The notes beneath the pieces were generated by a model. That model worked only from the letters and a program-made list of their open reading frames with translations. It ran no database searches and was not told the origin of the DNA. From Qipengyuania aurantiaca (GTDB lineage Bacteria; Pseudomonadota; Alphaproteobacteria; Sphingomonadales; Sphingomonadaceae), in assembly GCF_019711375.1 (NCBI RefSeq), contig NZ_CP081295.1:1364001-1428000 (forward strand): a stretch of 64,000 bases of DNA. The letters run 5' to 3'. Shown piece by piece: positions 1-11,157 of the stretch. The number at the start of each line of letters is the position of its first letter. Positions within the stretch are counted from its first letter, which is position 1. A program made the translations under genes and the position numbers.

Positions 1-365
1 CCCTTTACTTGCAGCGTCGTGGCGTTCAGGCGGCGGATGATCGAGCGATAGGTCTTGCCGCTCTTGGGATCGTAGATCTGGCCGCGCCATTCATCCCCAT
101 CCTCCATGAACCCGGTCAGCACCGGCATGCCGAGCAGCTTGCGATTGCGCAGGCTGGCGTTGCGGTTGTTGACGTCGCGCTGGTCCACGCCCTGCGGCGG
201 GGCGACGAGGAATTTGGTGATCCGTCCGCACAGGGACTTCCCGCAATCGCCAATCGTGATGACCGCATCGCGTTCCTCGGTCACCCAGCGCCCTTCGACC
301 GGTTGCGCCGCCAGCAAGGGCGATGCAAGCAAGAGGGCGGCAAGGGCGAGGACGGGCTTCTTCAT
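1..365 (-). CDS. DUF2147 family secreted protein (C-terminus cut by window edge)
   Basis: Reading down from the ATG at 365 gives MKKPVLALAALLLASP, a clear signal peptide ending near LAAQ, followed by a beta-rich domain with VEGRWVTEE, a Cys pair around GDCGKSLCG, and GQIYDPKSGKTYRS. The GxIYDPxxGKTY motif is typical of DUF2147, a small periplasmic or outer-membrane-associated family of unknown biochemical role. About 121 residues are visible and the end lies beyond base 1. The gene sits 60 bp downstream of the methyltransferase on the same strand. The family call is confident; no function is claimed. Confidence 0.8.
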   Translation of the reverse strand, partial: MKKPVLALAALLLASPLLAAQPVEGRWVTEERDAVITIGDCGKSLCGRITKFLVAPPQGVDQRDVNNRNASLRNRKLLGMPVLTGFMEDGDEWRGQIYDPKSGKTYRSIIRRLNATTLQVK

Positions 366-425
366 CTCGGTAGTCTCCGAAGGCGGGAGGCGCTTATGGC
401 GTGTGTGGCGCGCGCCCGATGAACC

Positions 426-1481
426 TCAGCCGAAGCCCGCGCCGCGCGGGGCCTGCCGGGGCGTGATCGCCATGACTTTGAACAATTCGCCCATCTCGCC
501 GGTTCCGGTGAGCCGCTTGTAGGCGCGCGCGATCTCGTCCGCATGGGCGGGGCTGCGCTCGCTCAGTGCCTTGGCGCGCAGGCCGAGACCCATGGCATCG
601 AGCCATGCGCCTTGCGTCGCCGTCTCCACCGCCAGCCCCTCGCGCCGGGCGATTTGCGCAAGTTCGGCAAAGTCGACCAGCGCGGTCAGGTCCATTTCGC
701 CCGGCGCGTCGAATACGCCGACCTTCTGATGGGCCTTCACCGCTTGCAGCGTCTCGCCCGTGCGGGGTTCGAGATAGCCATAGTCAATGAACAGCGCCGC
801 GCCGCCCTGCCGGTCGATCCTGCGGGCAATATCCTCGATCACCGCAGCGGCACCGGGGCAGGTTTCGAGGACCGTGCCGACCTCTGCCGCGCGGCGGCCT
901 TCGGGCACGGCGTCGTCCATCGGGTTGGGTCCGGCGGCAAAGACGAAGCGCTCGCCATCGAGGGCGACCATGCGTTCGCGCCAGCCGCGCTCCGTCATCA
1001 CCAGCTGGCGGATCGGCAGCGCGTCGAGGAATTCGTTGGCGACTATATACAGCGGACGGTCGTCGGGGAGCGTGTCGATGCTCTCGTGAAACTGCGCTTC
1101 CGCGACTGCGCCGGCCTGCACTTCGCGCAGCGCGGCAGACCCTTCAACGAGGTGGATGGGTGGTCGCAATCCCTGGCTCGCCATCGCCCTCAGCGCATCG
1201 CGCGCCAGCGTGCCGCGACCGGGGCCAAGCTCGGCGTAGGCTGCGTCGGGCCGCCCCGAGCGGCTCCACAGATCGGCGATCCACAGGCCCACCATCTCGC
1301 CGAACATCTGGCTGATTTCGGGCGCGGTGGTGAAGTCCCCGCCCGCACCCAGCGGATCGCGGCTGGTGTAATAGCGCGCGTTGCTTTCGCCCATGTAGCG
1401 CGACACGGGCATCGGCCCGTGCCGCTCTATGAGCCGTCGGAAGCTGGCGGCGAGTTCGGTGGTCGACCCGCCCTTGCTCAT
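426..1481 (-). CDS. class I SAM-dependent methyltransferase, MidA/NDUFAF7 family
   Basis: A protein of about 351 residues with the COG1565 pattern: an N-terminal GPMPVSRYMGESN segment, then YYTSRDPLGAGGDFTTAPEI, then the SAM-binding ELGPGRGTLARD. The mitochondrial homologue NDUFAF7 methylates an arginine of a complex I subunit; the bacterial role is less certain. The frame stays open upstream to 1586, but that extension lies inside lgt. The ATG at 1481 overlaps the lgt stop as ATGA and gives the usual family N-terminus, so lgt and this gene are probably translationally coupled. Confidence 0.88.
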   Translation of the reverse strand: MSKGGSTTELAASFRRLIERHGPMPVSRYMGESNARYYTSRDPLGAGGDFTTAPEISQMFGEMVGLWIADLWSRSGRPDAAYAELGPGRGTLARDALRAMASQGLRPPIHLVEGSAALREVQAGAVAEAQFHESIDTLPDDRPLYIVANEFLDALPIRQLVMTERGWRERMVALDGERFVFAAGPNPMDDAVPEGRRAAEVGTVLETCPGAAAVIEDIARRIDRQGGAALFIDYGYLEPRTGETLQAVKAHQKVGVFDAPGEMDLTALVDFAELAQIARREGLAVETATQGAWLDAMGLGLRAKALSERSPAHADEIARAYKRLTGTGEMGELFKVMAITPRQAPRGAGFG

Positions 1482-2356
1482 GCCGCCAGAGGCTTCGACG
1501 GGGTCTTCTTGCCCCCGACAGGCGGCTTCATCAGCGCGTAGATCATCACCGCCACGCCCACCGCGATCATCGGCAGGCTCAGCCACTGACCTCGGCTGAG
1601 GCCGGTTTCCGCGACGACATAGGCAAGATGCGCGTCGGGTTCGCGGAAGAACTCGTTGACGAAGCGGCCCAGCCCCATGCCGACGGTAAAGATGCCGACG
1701 AGGAGGCCGGCACGGTAGCGCGCACGGGTCTTCCAGAAGAGCGCGATCAGCAGGACGCCGAGCAGCAGGCCTTCAAGTCCCGCCTGGTAGAGCTGGCTCG
1801 GGTGGCGTGCGAGATCGCCGCCGCCGGGGAAGACCATGGCCCAGGGCACATCCCCTTCGACCGGGCGACCGTAGAGTTCGCCGTTGATGAAGTTGGCGAT
1901 GCGGCCCAGCATGTAGCCGATCGGCACGTTGACTGCGATGTAATCGCACACGCGCAGCCAGTTGAGGCCGCCGCGCCAGGCAACCCAGCTGATCGCCACC
2001 AGCACGCCGATTACCCCGCCATGGAAGCTCATGCCGCCGTTCCACAGCTGGAACAGCTCGACCCCGCCGAACAGTTCGGGCTGGTAGAAAGCGGCATAGC
2101 CGAGCCGGCCGCCGAGGATCACGCCGAGCGTGCAGTAGAAGAAAAGATCGTCCGCATGGCGCTGCGCCAGCGGGGCGCCGGGCGACTTGATCATCTTCGA
2201 CAGGTGCCAATAGGCGAACAGGATGCCGAGCAGGTAGGCGAGCGAATAATAGCGCAGCTGGAAGCTGCCGATCTCGAACAGATAGGGGCGCAGGCCCAGC
2301 TCCGCCCACTGGATCGGTTCCGAAGCAGCCGCAGTGGCGGCCAGTAGTGACAGCAA
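1478..2356 (-). CDS. lgt: prolipoprotein diacylglyceryl transferase Lgt
   Basis: An inner-membrane enzyme that moves diacylglycerol from phosphatidylglycerol to the lipobox cysteine of prolipoproteins, the first step of lipoprotein maturation. The 292-residue protein has about seven hydrophobic segments and the Lgt signature GRIANFINGELYGRP, with HGGVIG upstream and PSQLYQAGLEG downstream. The start is TTG at 2356, preceded by an AAGGGG-type ribosome site. Its substrates in this window would include the lipoproteins at 41720, 42108 and 47802. The stop overlaps the following methyltransferase start. Confidence 0.96.
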   Translation of the reverse strand: MLSLLAATAAASEPIQWAELGLRPYLFEIGSFQLRYYSLAYLLGILFAYWHLSKMIKSPGAPLAQRHADDLFFYCTLGVILGGRLGYAAFYQPELFGGVELFQLWNGGMSFHGGVIGVLVAISWVAWRGGLNWLRVCDYIAVNVPIGYMLGRIANFINGELYGRPVEGDVPWAMVFPGGGDLARHPSQLYQAGLEGLLLGVLLIALFWKTRARYRAGLLVGIFTVGMGLGRFVNEFFREPDAHLAYVVAETGLSRGQWLSLPMIAVGVAVMIYALMKPPVGGKKTPSKPLAA

Positions 2357-2382
2357 GGTCTTATCCCCTTAGAGACATCTCG

Positions 2383-2419
2383 AAAGCCGCATCGGCGCGA
2401 CCCGTTTCGGGGCGGCTTT
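2383..2419 (+). other. hairpin in the divergent lgt / acyl-CoA ligase gap
   Basis: AAAGCCGC (2383-2390) pairs with GCGGCTTT (2412-2419), and a nested CCCG/CGGG hairpin lies at 2401-2411. A second small inverted repeat, AGGC-TTT / AAA-GCCT, follows at 2428-2447. The short T run after the stem could make it a weak terminator or a leader structure for the ligase gene; its role is not established. Confidence 0.25.
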
Positions 2420-2527
2420 TGGCATAGCAGGCCTTTTGGGGAAAGCCTGTCTCGCATCCTTCACCGGTATTTGCCGGGAGCTGCGGATTTGCCCGCGCAC
2501 GCATTATGGAGAGGACCTGACACCACC

Positions 2528-4224
<1,697 letters not shown>

Positions 4225-4228
<4 letters not shown>

Positions 4229-6984
4229 CCGAACCCGTAATCCCCGACCAGCGCGCGATCTTCGACCGGCGCGAAATCGCCTCCCGGATCGAGGCGCTGG
4301 TCGAGGATCAGGGCGCACAATCGCGCCAAGGCGTCGTCGACTTGCTCAAGGCCGCGCTCGAAAGCGGGCGCGCCGAGATGGAGCGGCGGCTGGAGGCGCG
4401 ACCCTCGGCCGGCCACGCGGTGGCGGGCGGCTATTCCTTCCTCGTCGACCAGCTGGTGCGGGTCATCCATGAATATGTGACGCATCACACCTACCCCAAC
4501 GCCAACCGCAGCGCGGGCGAGCGGCTCGCCGTGATGGCGGTGGGCGGATACGGGCGCGCCGAGATGGCGCCGCATTCGGATGTCGACATCGCCTTCCTCG
4601 TCGGCGAACGCCGCAACGCCTGGTGCGAGCAGGTGGTCGAGGCGATGCTCTACCTGATGTGGGACTTGGGGCTGAAGGTCGGCCATTCCACCCGCACGCT
4701 GGACGAGGCGATCCGGCTGGCGAAGGACGATCTCACCATCCGCACCGCGCTCCTTGAAGGGCGGTATGTCTGGGGCGACCGCGATCTCTACGAGGAGGGC
4801 GAACGCCGCTACACGCTGGAGGTCGTGAAGGGGAACGAGCGCGCTTTCCTCATGCAGAAACTGGAAGAGCGGAACAATCGTCACAAGCGGATGGGCGACA
4901 GCCGTTATGTCGTCGAACCCAATGTGAAGGACGGCAAGGGGGGCCTGCGCGACCTGCAGACCCTCTACTGGATCGGCAAGTTCATCCACCGCGTTTCCAG
5001 CGCGTCGGAACTGGTCGGCGCGGGGCTGATGACCGAGGCCGAATACCGCAATTTCCGCCGCGCCGAACGCTTCCTCCTCGCCGTGCGCTGCCACATGCAC
5101 ATCATCACGGGGCGCGCCGAGGACCGGCTTACTTTCGATTTGCAGCGGCAGGTGGCCGAGCGGATGAACTTCGCCGAACGCCCGGGCCGACGCGCGGTCG
5201 AACGCTTCATGCAGTTCTATTTCCTCCAGGCGAAGCGGGTCGGCAGCCTGACCGGCGTCTTCCTCGCCCATATCGAGGACGATCTGGCGAAGAGTTCGGC
5301 GCGAAAGGGATTTTTCGCCGGCTGGCGGCCCAAGGCGCGCGATGTGAAGGGCTACCGGGTGTTCGGCGGGCGAATTGCCGCGCCTTCGGACGACTGGTTC
5401 GCCAAGGACCCGGTGCGCCTCGTCGAGATCTTCCAGATCGCCGAGAGCGAGGAACTGGAAATTCATCCCGAGACCATGCGACAGGCGGCGCGCGATGCGA
5501 AGCTGATCGATAGCGAAGTGCGCGAGGATGCTCGGGCAAACGCGCTCTTCCTCGACCTGCTGTGCGGTCGCAACGATCCCGAAATGGTGCTGCGCTGGAT
5601 GAACGAGACGGGCGTCTTCGGCCGCTTCGTGCCCGATTTCGGCAAGGTCAACGCGCAGATGCAGTTCGACATGTACCACCATTATACGGTGGACGAGCAC
5701 ACGATCCGCGCCATCGGCCTGCTCAACAGGATCGAGAAGGGCGAGCTGAAGGGGGACCACCCGCGCGCGACAAGGCTGATCCACAAGGTGAATTCGCGCA
5801 GGGTCGCTTATGTCGCGGCGCTGCTTCACGACATCGCCAAGGGGCGCGGGGGCGACCATTCGGTGCTGGGGGCGGAGATCGCATACGAATTATGCCCGCG
5901 CTTCGGCCTAAGCGAAAGCGAGACGGAACTCGTCGCCTGGCTGGTGCTCAACCACCTGCTGATGAGCCACACCGCGCAGAAGCGCGATCTCACGGATCCA
6001 AAGACGATCGAGGATTACGTCGGACAGGTGCAGGGGCTCGAGCGCCTGCGCCACCTTGCCATCCTCACCGCGGTCGACATTCGCGCGGTCGGGCCAGGGA
6101 CGTGGAACAGCTGGAAGGGCCAGCTGCTGGGCGAGCTGTACGATGTGTCCTCCGAGCGGCTGCGGCTTGGCCATATGCGCCATGGCCGCAAGGAAAAGGT
6201 CGCGGCCAAACGGGCTCAAGTTGCCGAACTTCTGGGAGAGAAGGCCGCGCTGGTGGAGGAACACGGCGCGAGCTTCGGCGATGCTTACTGGATCGCCGAG
6301 CCGGTCGACATCCTCGCGCTCAACCTTGCGCATTACGCCGCCGCGCGGGAGATGGGCCACGAGCTATCGGTCCATTGCGAATATTACGAAGCGCGCGGGG
6401 CGACGCTGGTCACGGTCATCGCCTCGGACCATCCCGGGCTCTTCTACCGCATAGCAGGCGGCATCCATCTGGCCGGCGGCAACATCATCGACGCGCGCAT
6501 CCACACCTCGCGCACCGGCTGGGCGCTCGACAATTTCCTCGTGCAGGACCCGCATGGCGCGCCTTTCCGCGAAGAACAGCAGTTGGAGCGACTCAAGAAA
6601 AGTATCGCCGATGCGCTGGCCAACCGGATCGATCTCACCCCGAAGCTGGCCCAGCGGCCCTTGCCGCACAGCCGCTCAAAGGCCTTCGATGTCAGCCCGC
6701 GCGTGCTGTTCGACAACAAGGCGTCCAACCGCTTCACTGTGATCGAGGTCAACGCGCGCGATCGCCCGGCGCTGCTCAACCGCCTCGCACGGGTCCTGTT
6801 CGAAGACCGGCTGGTCGTCCATTCCGCCCACATCACCAATTACGGCGAGCGCGCGGTCGATACCTTCTACGTCACCGATCTTACGGGCGGGAAACTGGCC
6901 GGCGGGGAGCGGCAGGACCGCCTCGAAGCGCGACTCATGGACGCGGCAGGTGATGCAATGCAGGCACGCTTGGAAGACGCTTAG
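4225..6984 (+). CDS. glnD: [protein-PII] uridylyltransferase / uridylyl-removing enzyme GlnD
   Basis: A bifunctional nitrogen sensor that uridylylates PII when glutamine is low and removes UMP when it is high. Domains in order: nucleotidyltransferase with GGYGRAEM and the DVD metal triad (about residues 103-125), the central GlnD linker, an HD domain with HDIAKGRGGDHS (about 533), and two C-terminal ACT domains (from about 728 and 837) that bind glutamine. The TTG at 4225 overlaps the ligase stop codon and gives 919 residues, the usual family length. An upstream ATG at 4132 would run through the ligase gene and adds unrelated Arg/Pro-rich sequence. Confidence 0.95.
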
Positions 6985-7071
6985 CATACGTTTGCAGGAA
7001 GATTGTTGCGTCACGACTGCAATTCCGGCATCGAATCGTTCGAGAGAGTTAATCAGAGGAGAGGGTTTCCC

Positions 7072-9798
7072 ATGAGGAAAACTACGCTTTCGTTGCGCAC
7101 GCTTGCCATTCTTGGCGCCGGTTTCACCATGCTTCCGCAAGCCGCCATGGCGCAGGAAGTCGCCGATGAAGGCGACATGATCGACAACGCCGATGTCGAC
7201 GATACCACGCCGGTCATCGTCGTGACCGCGCAGGGTCGCGAGCAGAACCTCGCCGATGTGCCGGTCGCGATCTCGGCCGTGTCGTCGGAAACTCTCGAAA
7301 ACTCCGGCACCAGCGACATTCGCGAACTGAACCAGGTCGCGCCTTCGCTGCTCGTCTCCTCCACCGGTAACGAAGCCAACGGCTCGGCCCGTATCCGCGG
7401 CATCGGTACGGTCGGCGACAACCCCGGCCTCGAAAGCTCGGTCGCGGTCTTCGTCGACGGCGTCTACCGCTCGCGTTCGGGTAACGCGCTGAGCGAGCTA
7501 GGCCCGCTCGACCGCATCGAAATCCTGCGCGGCCCGCAGGGCACGCTCGGCGGTCGCAACTCCTCGGCCGGCATGATCTCGATCTACACCGCCGAACCGG
7601 AATTCGATTTCGGCGGCTATGCCGACTTCACCTACGGCAATTACGATGCCATCCGTATCGAAGGCGGCGTCAACGCTCCGCTAGGCGAAACCCTGGCTGC
7701 CCGTATCGATGGCGTGTGGTTCCAGCGCGACGGTTTCTACAACGATGTCGTCAACGACACCGACGTCAACAACCGCGACCGCTACCTCGTCCGCGCGCAA
7801 GCCCTGTTCGAGCCGAGCGAGGACCTCAGCTTCCGCCTCGTCGGCGATTATTCGAAGAAGGACGAAGCCTGCTGCGCCGCGACCTTCGTGCAGCCCGAGG
7901 TCGCTCCGCTTGCGCGCGTGTCGCCCGGCTTCGATCCCTTCACGCGGCCGGTGGCAGGATCGCCCGCTCTTGCGAGCACCGGCAACCCGATCGTCAATGT
8001 GCTGCTCGGCCTCGGTCAGGATCCGCGCGCCTTCACCCAGTCCACCTATGATCGCGACATCTACGTCACCGAAGGCCGCAGCTATGCCGGCGAAACCGAG
8101 GACTATGGCGTCTCGGGCGAGTTGAACTGGAACCTCGGCGGGGCCAACCTGACCTCGATCACCGGCTACCGCGAATATTTCAACACGCAGGGCTCGGACA
8201 CCGACTACACGCAGGTCGACATCCTCTACCGCGCGCCGGGCGACAACGCGGGCGCACGCGAGTTCAAGACCTTCACCCAGGAACTGCGCCTCAACGGCGA
8301 AGCTTTCGGTGACCGTCTCGACTGGCTCGTCGGCGCCTATTACGCCAACGAAAAGCTCGAAACGCGCGACAATTTGCGCTTCGGCGAGGATTACGGTCGT
8401 TTCGTAAACTGCCGTCTTGTCATCGCCGTCAACCCGGCGCTGCTCGCGCCCGGTGCAGACGACTGCCTTGGTCCGGCACGCGCCTTCCTCGATGGGACCG
8501 TGGGCGATCCGGCATTCGGTCCGGCGACCCCGCTCGTTCTCGCAGGCCTCGACAATCTCGCTCTCGTCAGCGACGTCGGCGGAACCGGTGACCAGTACAA
8601 CCAGACGAGCGAAAACTTCGCCGTCTTCACGCACAATATCATCCACATCACCGACCGCCTCGATCTGACCCTTGGCCTTCGCTACACCAGCGAAACCAAG
8701 GATTTCGACGCGACCTTCTCGAACGACAACGACATCTGCCCGACCAACCGGGCGCTGGTGTCTCCCCTGCTGGCGACGCCGCTGGCGGGTCTTGCGGGCG
8801 GGATCATCGCGCTGTCCTGCCAGGGCAACTCGACCTCGGAGCTCGACGGAGTTTCGATCGCCGACAGCCGTGACGAGGACGAATTCACCGGGACGGCCAT
8901 CCTCAGCTACAAGCCGGTCGACGACCTCATGGTCTATGCGTCCTACTCGCGCGGCTACAAGGCTGGCGGTTTCAACCTCGACCGCTCGGCGCTCGGCAAT
9001 CCGGTCACCTTCAACGTGGCCAACATCGACCCGGCGACGCTGCAGTTCGACGAGGAAACAGTCGACGCCTACGAAATCGGGATGAAGTATTCGAACCGCC
9101 AGTGGAGCCTCGGCCTGACCGCGTTCCGCCAGGAGTTCAGCAATTTCCAGCTGAACACTTTCAACGGTTCGGTCTTCCTCGTGCAGAACATCAACGGTTG
9201 CGACACCGACCTGAACGGCGGTGACCGCGATGCGAGCGCCACCACCGGCGCATGCGATGCGGGCGATGTGACGCCGGGCGTGGTTTCGGAAGGCTTCGAG
9301 TTCGAAGCCTCGCTGAGCCCGACGCGCAACGTCAACATGACGCTGGGCATCACGCACGCCAATACGCGTTACGCGGACAATCTCGTGGGCAGCGACGAAG
9401 GCGCTCCGCTCGATCCGGCGCTCCGCCTGCTGCCGGGCGACAATCTGTCGAACGCGCCGGCCTGGGTTGGCACGACGTCCTTCACCTGGACGCCGGATAT
9501 CGGCGGTTCGGGCATGAAGGGCCTGCTCTTCGTCAACGCCCGCATGACCGGCGACTACAACACCGGTTCGGACCTTCTCTACGGCAAGGAGCAGGACAGC
9601 TTCGTGGTCGTAAACGGGCGCATCGGCCTCACCAACATCGCGGACCGTTTCGCGATCGAGGGCTGGGTACAGAACGCGTTCGACACCGACTACACGCAGG
9701 TGGCCTTCAACACGCCGTTCATCGCGCCGCAGCAGACCTACTCGGCCTTCCTCGCCGAGCCGCGGACCTACGGCGTCACGGTGCGCGCCGAGTTCTGA
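7072..9798 (+). CDS. TonB-dependent outer-membrane receptor
   Basis: A 908-residue receptor with signal peptide MRKTTLSLRTLAILGAGFTM ending near AMAQ, a TonB-box-like TPVIVVTAQ, a plug domain (IRELNQVAPSLLV, then RIEILRGPQGTLGGRN) and a 22-strand barrel ending in the typical terminal Phe (VTVRAEF). ATG 7072 follows GAGGAGAGG; an in-frame ATG at 7003 has no signal peptide and is rejected. Predicted extracellular loops contain spaced cysteine pairs (KKDEACCAA; FVNCR...DDCLG; DICPT...LSCQG; NGCDT...GACDAG), suggesting disulfide-braced loops. No transporter or degradation genes lie beside it, so the substrate is unknown. The gene is monocistronic, closed by the terminator at 9813. Confidence 0.93.
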   Translation: MRKTTLSLRTLAILGAGFTMLPQAAMAQEVADEGDMIDNADVDDTTPVIVVTAQGREQNLADVPVAISAVSSETLENSGTSDIRELNQVAPSLLVSSTGNEANGSARIRGIGTVGDNPGLESSVAVFVDGVYRSRSGNALSELGPLDRIEILRGPQGTLGGRNSSAGMISIYTAEPEFDFGGYADFTYGNYDAIRIEGGVNAPLGETLAARIDGVWFQRDGFYNDVVNDTDVNNRDRYLVRAQALFEPSEDLSFRLVGDYSKKDEACCAATFVQPEVAPLARVSPGFDPFTRPVAGSPALASTGNPIVNVLLGLGQDPRAFTQSTYDRDIYVTEGRSYAGETEDYGVSGELNWNLGGANLTSITGYREYFNTQGSDTDYTQVDILYRAPGDNAGAREFKTFTQELRLNGEAFGDRLDWLVGAYYANEKLETRDNLRFGEDYGRFVNCRLVIAVNPALLAPGADDCLGPARAFLDGTVGDPAFGPATPLVLAGLDNLALVSDVGGTGDQYNQTSENFAVFTHNIIHITDRLDLTLGLRYTSETKDFDATFSNDNDICPTNRALVSPLLATPLAGLAGGIIALSCQGNSTSELDGVSIADSRDEDEFTGTAILSYKPVDDLMVYASYSRGYKAGGFNLDRSALGNPVTFNVANIDPATLQFDEETVDAYEIGMKYSNRQWSLGLTAFRQEFSNFQLNTFNGSVFLVQNINGCDTDLNGGDRDASATTGACDAGDVTPGVVSEGFEFEASLSPTRNVNMTLGITHANTRYADNLVGSDEGAPLDPALRLLPGDNLSNAPAWVGTTSFTWTPDIGGSGMKGLLFVNARMTGDYNTGSDLLYGKEQDSFVVVNGRIGLTNIADRFAIEGWVQNAFDTDYTQVAFNTPFIAPQQTYSAFLAEPRTYGVTVRAEF

Positions 9799-9812
9799 TC
9801 GCGCACATCACA

Positions 9813-9855
9813 ACACAAAAGAAAAGGGGCGCCTGCGGGTGCCCCTTTTTTGTGT
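9813..9855. terminator. bidirectional intrinsic terminator
   Basis: AAAAGGGGC (9822-9830) pairs with GCCCCTTTT (9841-9849), extended by flanking ACACAAAA and TTTTGTGT, around the loop GCCTGCGGGT. A T run follows on the plus strand and TTTTCTTTT follows on the minus strand. It lies 15 bp after the TonB receptor stop and 31 bp past the yggS stop, so it serves both convergent genes. Confidence 0.9.
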
Positions 9856-9885
9856 CATCGCTTCGCAGATCGAACGATTCGACGC

Positions 9886-10551
9886 TCAGCTGGGGCGTTC
9901 GCCGAACAGCGCCGTCCCCACGCGGACATGCGTCGCGCCAAGCATGATCGCGGTCTCATAGTCGCCGCTCATGCCCATGCTCCGGCCTTCCAGGCCATGG
10001 TCGCGGGCCAGCTTGTCGAGGAAAGCGAAGAAGGGCGCGGGTTCGATCTCGGCGGGCGGCAGGCACATGAGGCCGGCGAGCGGGATATCGGACTCGCGGG
10101 CCTGCGTGAGCAGCGCGGGCAGGTCGCTCACCGGGCAGCCACCCTTCTGCGGTTCGTCGCCGACATCGACTTGCACGAAACACGGAACGCGGCGGCCGGT
10201 CTTGTCGAAGGCCTTGGCGAGCGCCTTCACGAGGCTCGGACGGTCGAGCGAATGGATGACATCGAACAGCGCGGCGGCCTCCTCGGCCTTGTTCGATTGC
10301 AGCTGGCCAACGAGATGCAATTGCACCGCCGGGTGGGCTTCGCGCAGCGCCGGCCATTTTTCCGCTGCTTCCTGCACGCGGTTCTCGCCGAAATGGCGGT
10401 GGCCCTCGATGAGGAGGGGTTCGATCGTCGCGGCCGTGTGTCGTTTGCTCACGGCCACCAGAGTAATGTCGCCGGGCTCGCGCCGCGCACGCTTGCACGC
10501 CTGCGCGATAGAGCTGCGGACCTGTTCGAGCGGAGAGCCTGCCTTTTCCAT
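9886..10551 (-). CDS. yggS: YggS/PROSC family PLP-binding protein
   Basis: A 221-residue single-domain PLP protein with the alanine-racemase-like barrel. The PLP lysine is in LVAVSKRH, followed by GHRHFGENRVQEA and the C-terminal SMGMSGDYETAIMLGATHVR. The family keeps pyridoxal 5'-phosphate homeostasis and has no confirmed catalytic activity. Its start codon faces the thiE start across about 20 bp, so the two promoters must overlap the genes or each other. No strong ribosome site is visible before the ATG. Confidence 0.92.
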   Translation of the reverse strand: MEKAGSPLEQVRSSIAQACKRARREPGDITLVAVSKRHTAATIEPLLIEGHRHFGENRVQEAAEKWPALREAHPAVQLHLVGQLQSNKAEEAAALFDVIHSLDRPSLVKALAKAFDKTGRRVPCFVQVDVGDEPQKGGCPVSDLPALLTQARESDIPLAGLMCLPPAEIEPAPFFAFLDKLARDHGLEGRSMGMSGDYETAIMLGATHVRVGTALFGERPS

Positions 10552-10573
10552 GGCGGCGCGCTATAGCGCAAGC

Positions 10574-11101
10574 GTGACCAATCGCCAGACCCTTCCCTTG
10601 CTGTGGCTGCTCTCCGACGCGCGCAACGACGCGGGACTGGAGGTGGCGCTGCATGACCTGCCGCAGGGATCAGGCTTCGTCTTCCGGCACTACCACCTGC
10701 CCGAAGCCGCCCGGCGCGAACGGTTCGAGGCGCTGGCCGCCCGTGCGCGCAGCTGCGGCCACGTCGTGATCCTCTCCGGGCCGGGCGACTGGGGTGTGGA
10801 TGGCCACTACGGCCGGCCGGCATGCTGGGGTGCAGGGCTGAAACTCGCAACCGCCCATAATGGCGACGAGATCGAAGCCGCGCTTGCTACCGGGGCAGAC
10901 GGCATATTCCTCTCGCCTGTCTTCCCCACCCGTTCGCATCCGGGCGCAGCAACGCTCGGTGTCATGGGCTTTCGCGTCCTGGCGCAGCAATCGCCGGTCC
11001 CCGTGATCGCATTGGGCGGCATGACCCGAATGCGCGCGGAGGAACTCGACTGGCCGCGTTGGGGGGCGATCGACGGACTCGCTTCGCCGAACGGCGCTTG
11101 A
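10574..11101 (+). CDS. thiE: thiamine phosphate synthase (ThiE/TenI-like)
   Basis: A 175-residue TIM-barrel protein related to thiamine phosphate synthase, which joins the pyrimidine and thiazole precursors of thiamin. Recognisable parts are WLLSDARND near the start, GADGIFLSPVFPTRSHPGA with the SPVF phosphate-site loop, and VIALGGMTRMRAEEL. GTG 10574 is chosen. An ATG at 10550 is also in frame but overlaps the divergent yggS start. It is shorter than E. coli ThiE (about 211), and no other thiamin gene is adjacent, so a TenI-like non-catalytic role remains possible. Confidence 0.78.
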   Translation: MTNRQTLPLLWLLSDARNDAGLEVALHDLPQGSGFVFRHYHLPEAARRERFEALAARARSCGHVVILSGPGDWGVDGHYGRPACWGAGLKLATAHNGDEIEAALATGADGIFLSPVFPTRSHPGAATLGVMGFRVLAQQSPVPVIALGGMTRMRAEELDWPRWGAIDGLASPNGA

Positions 11102-11157
11102 CCTCGGACTCCCCGAAGACTCATACTGACCTCCAGACGGAAGAAGGGAATTATCGA

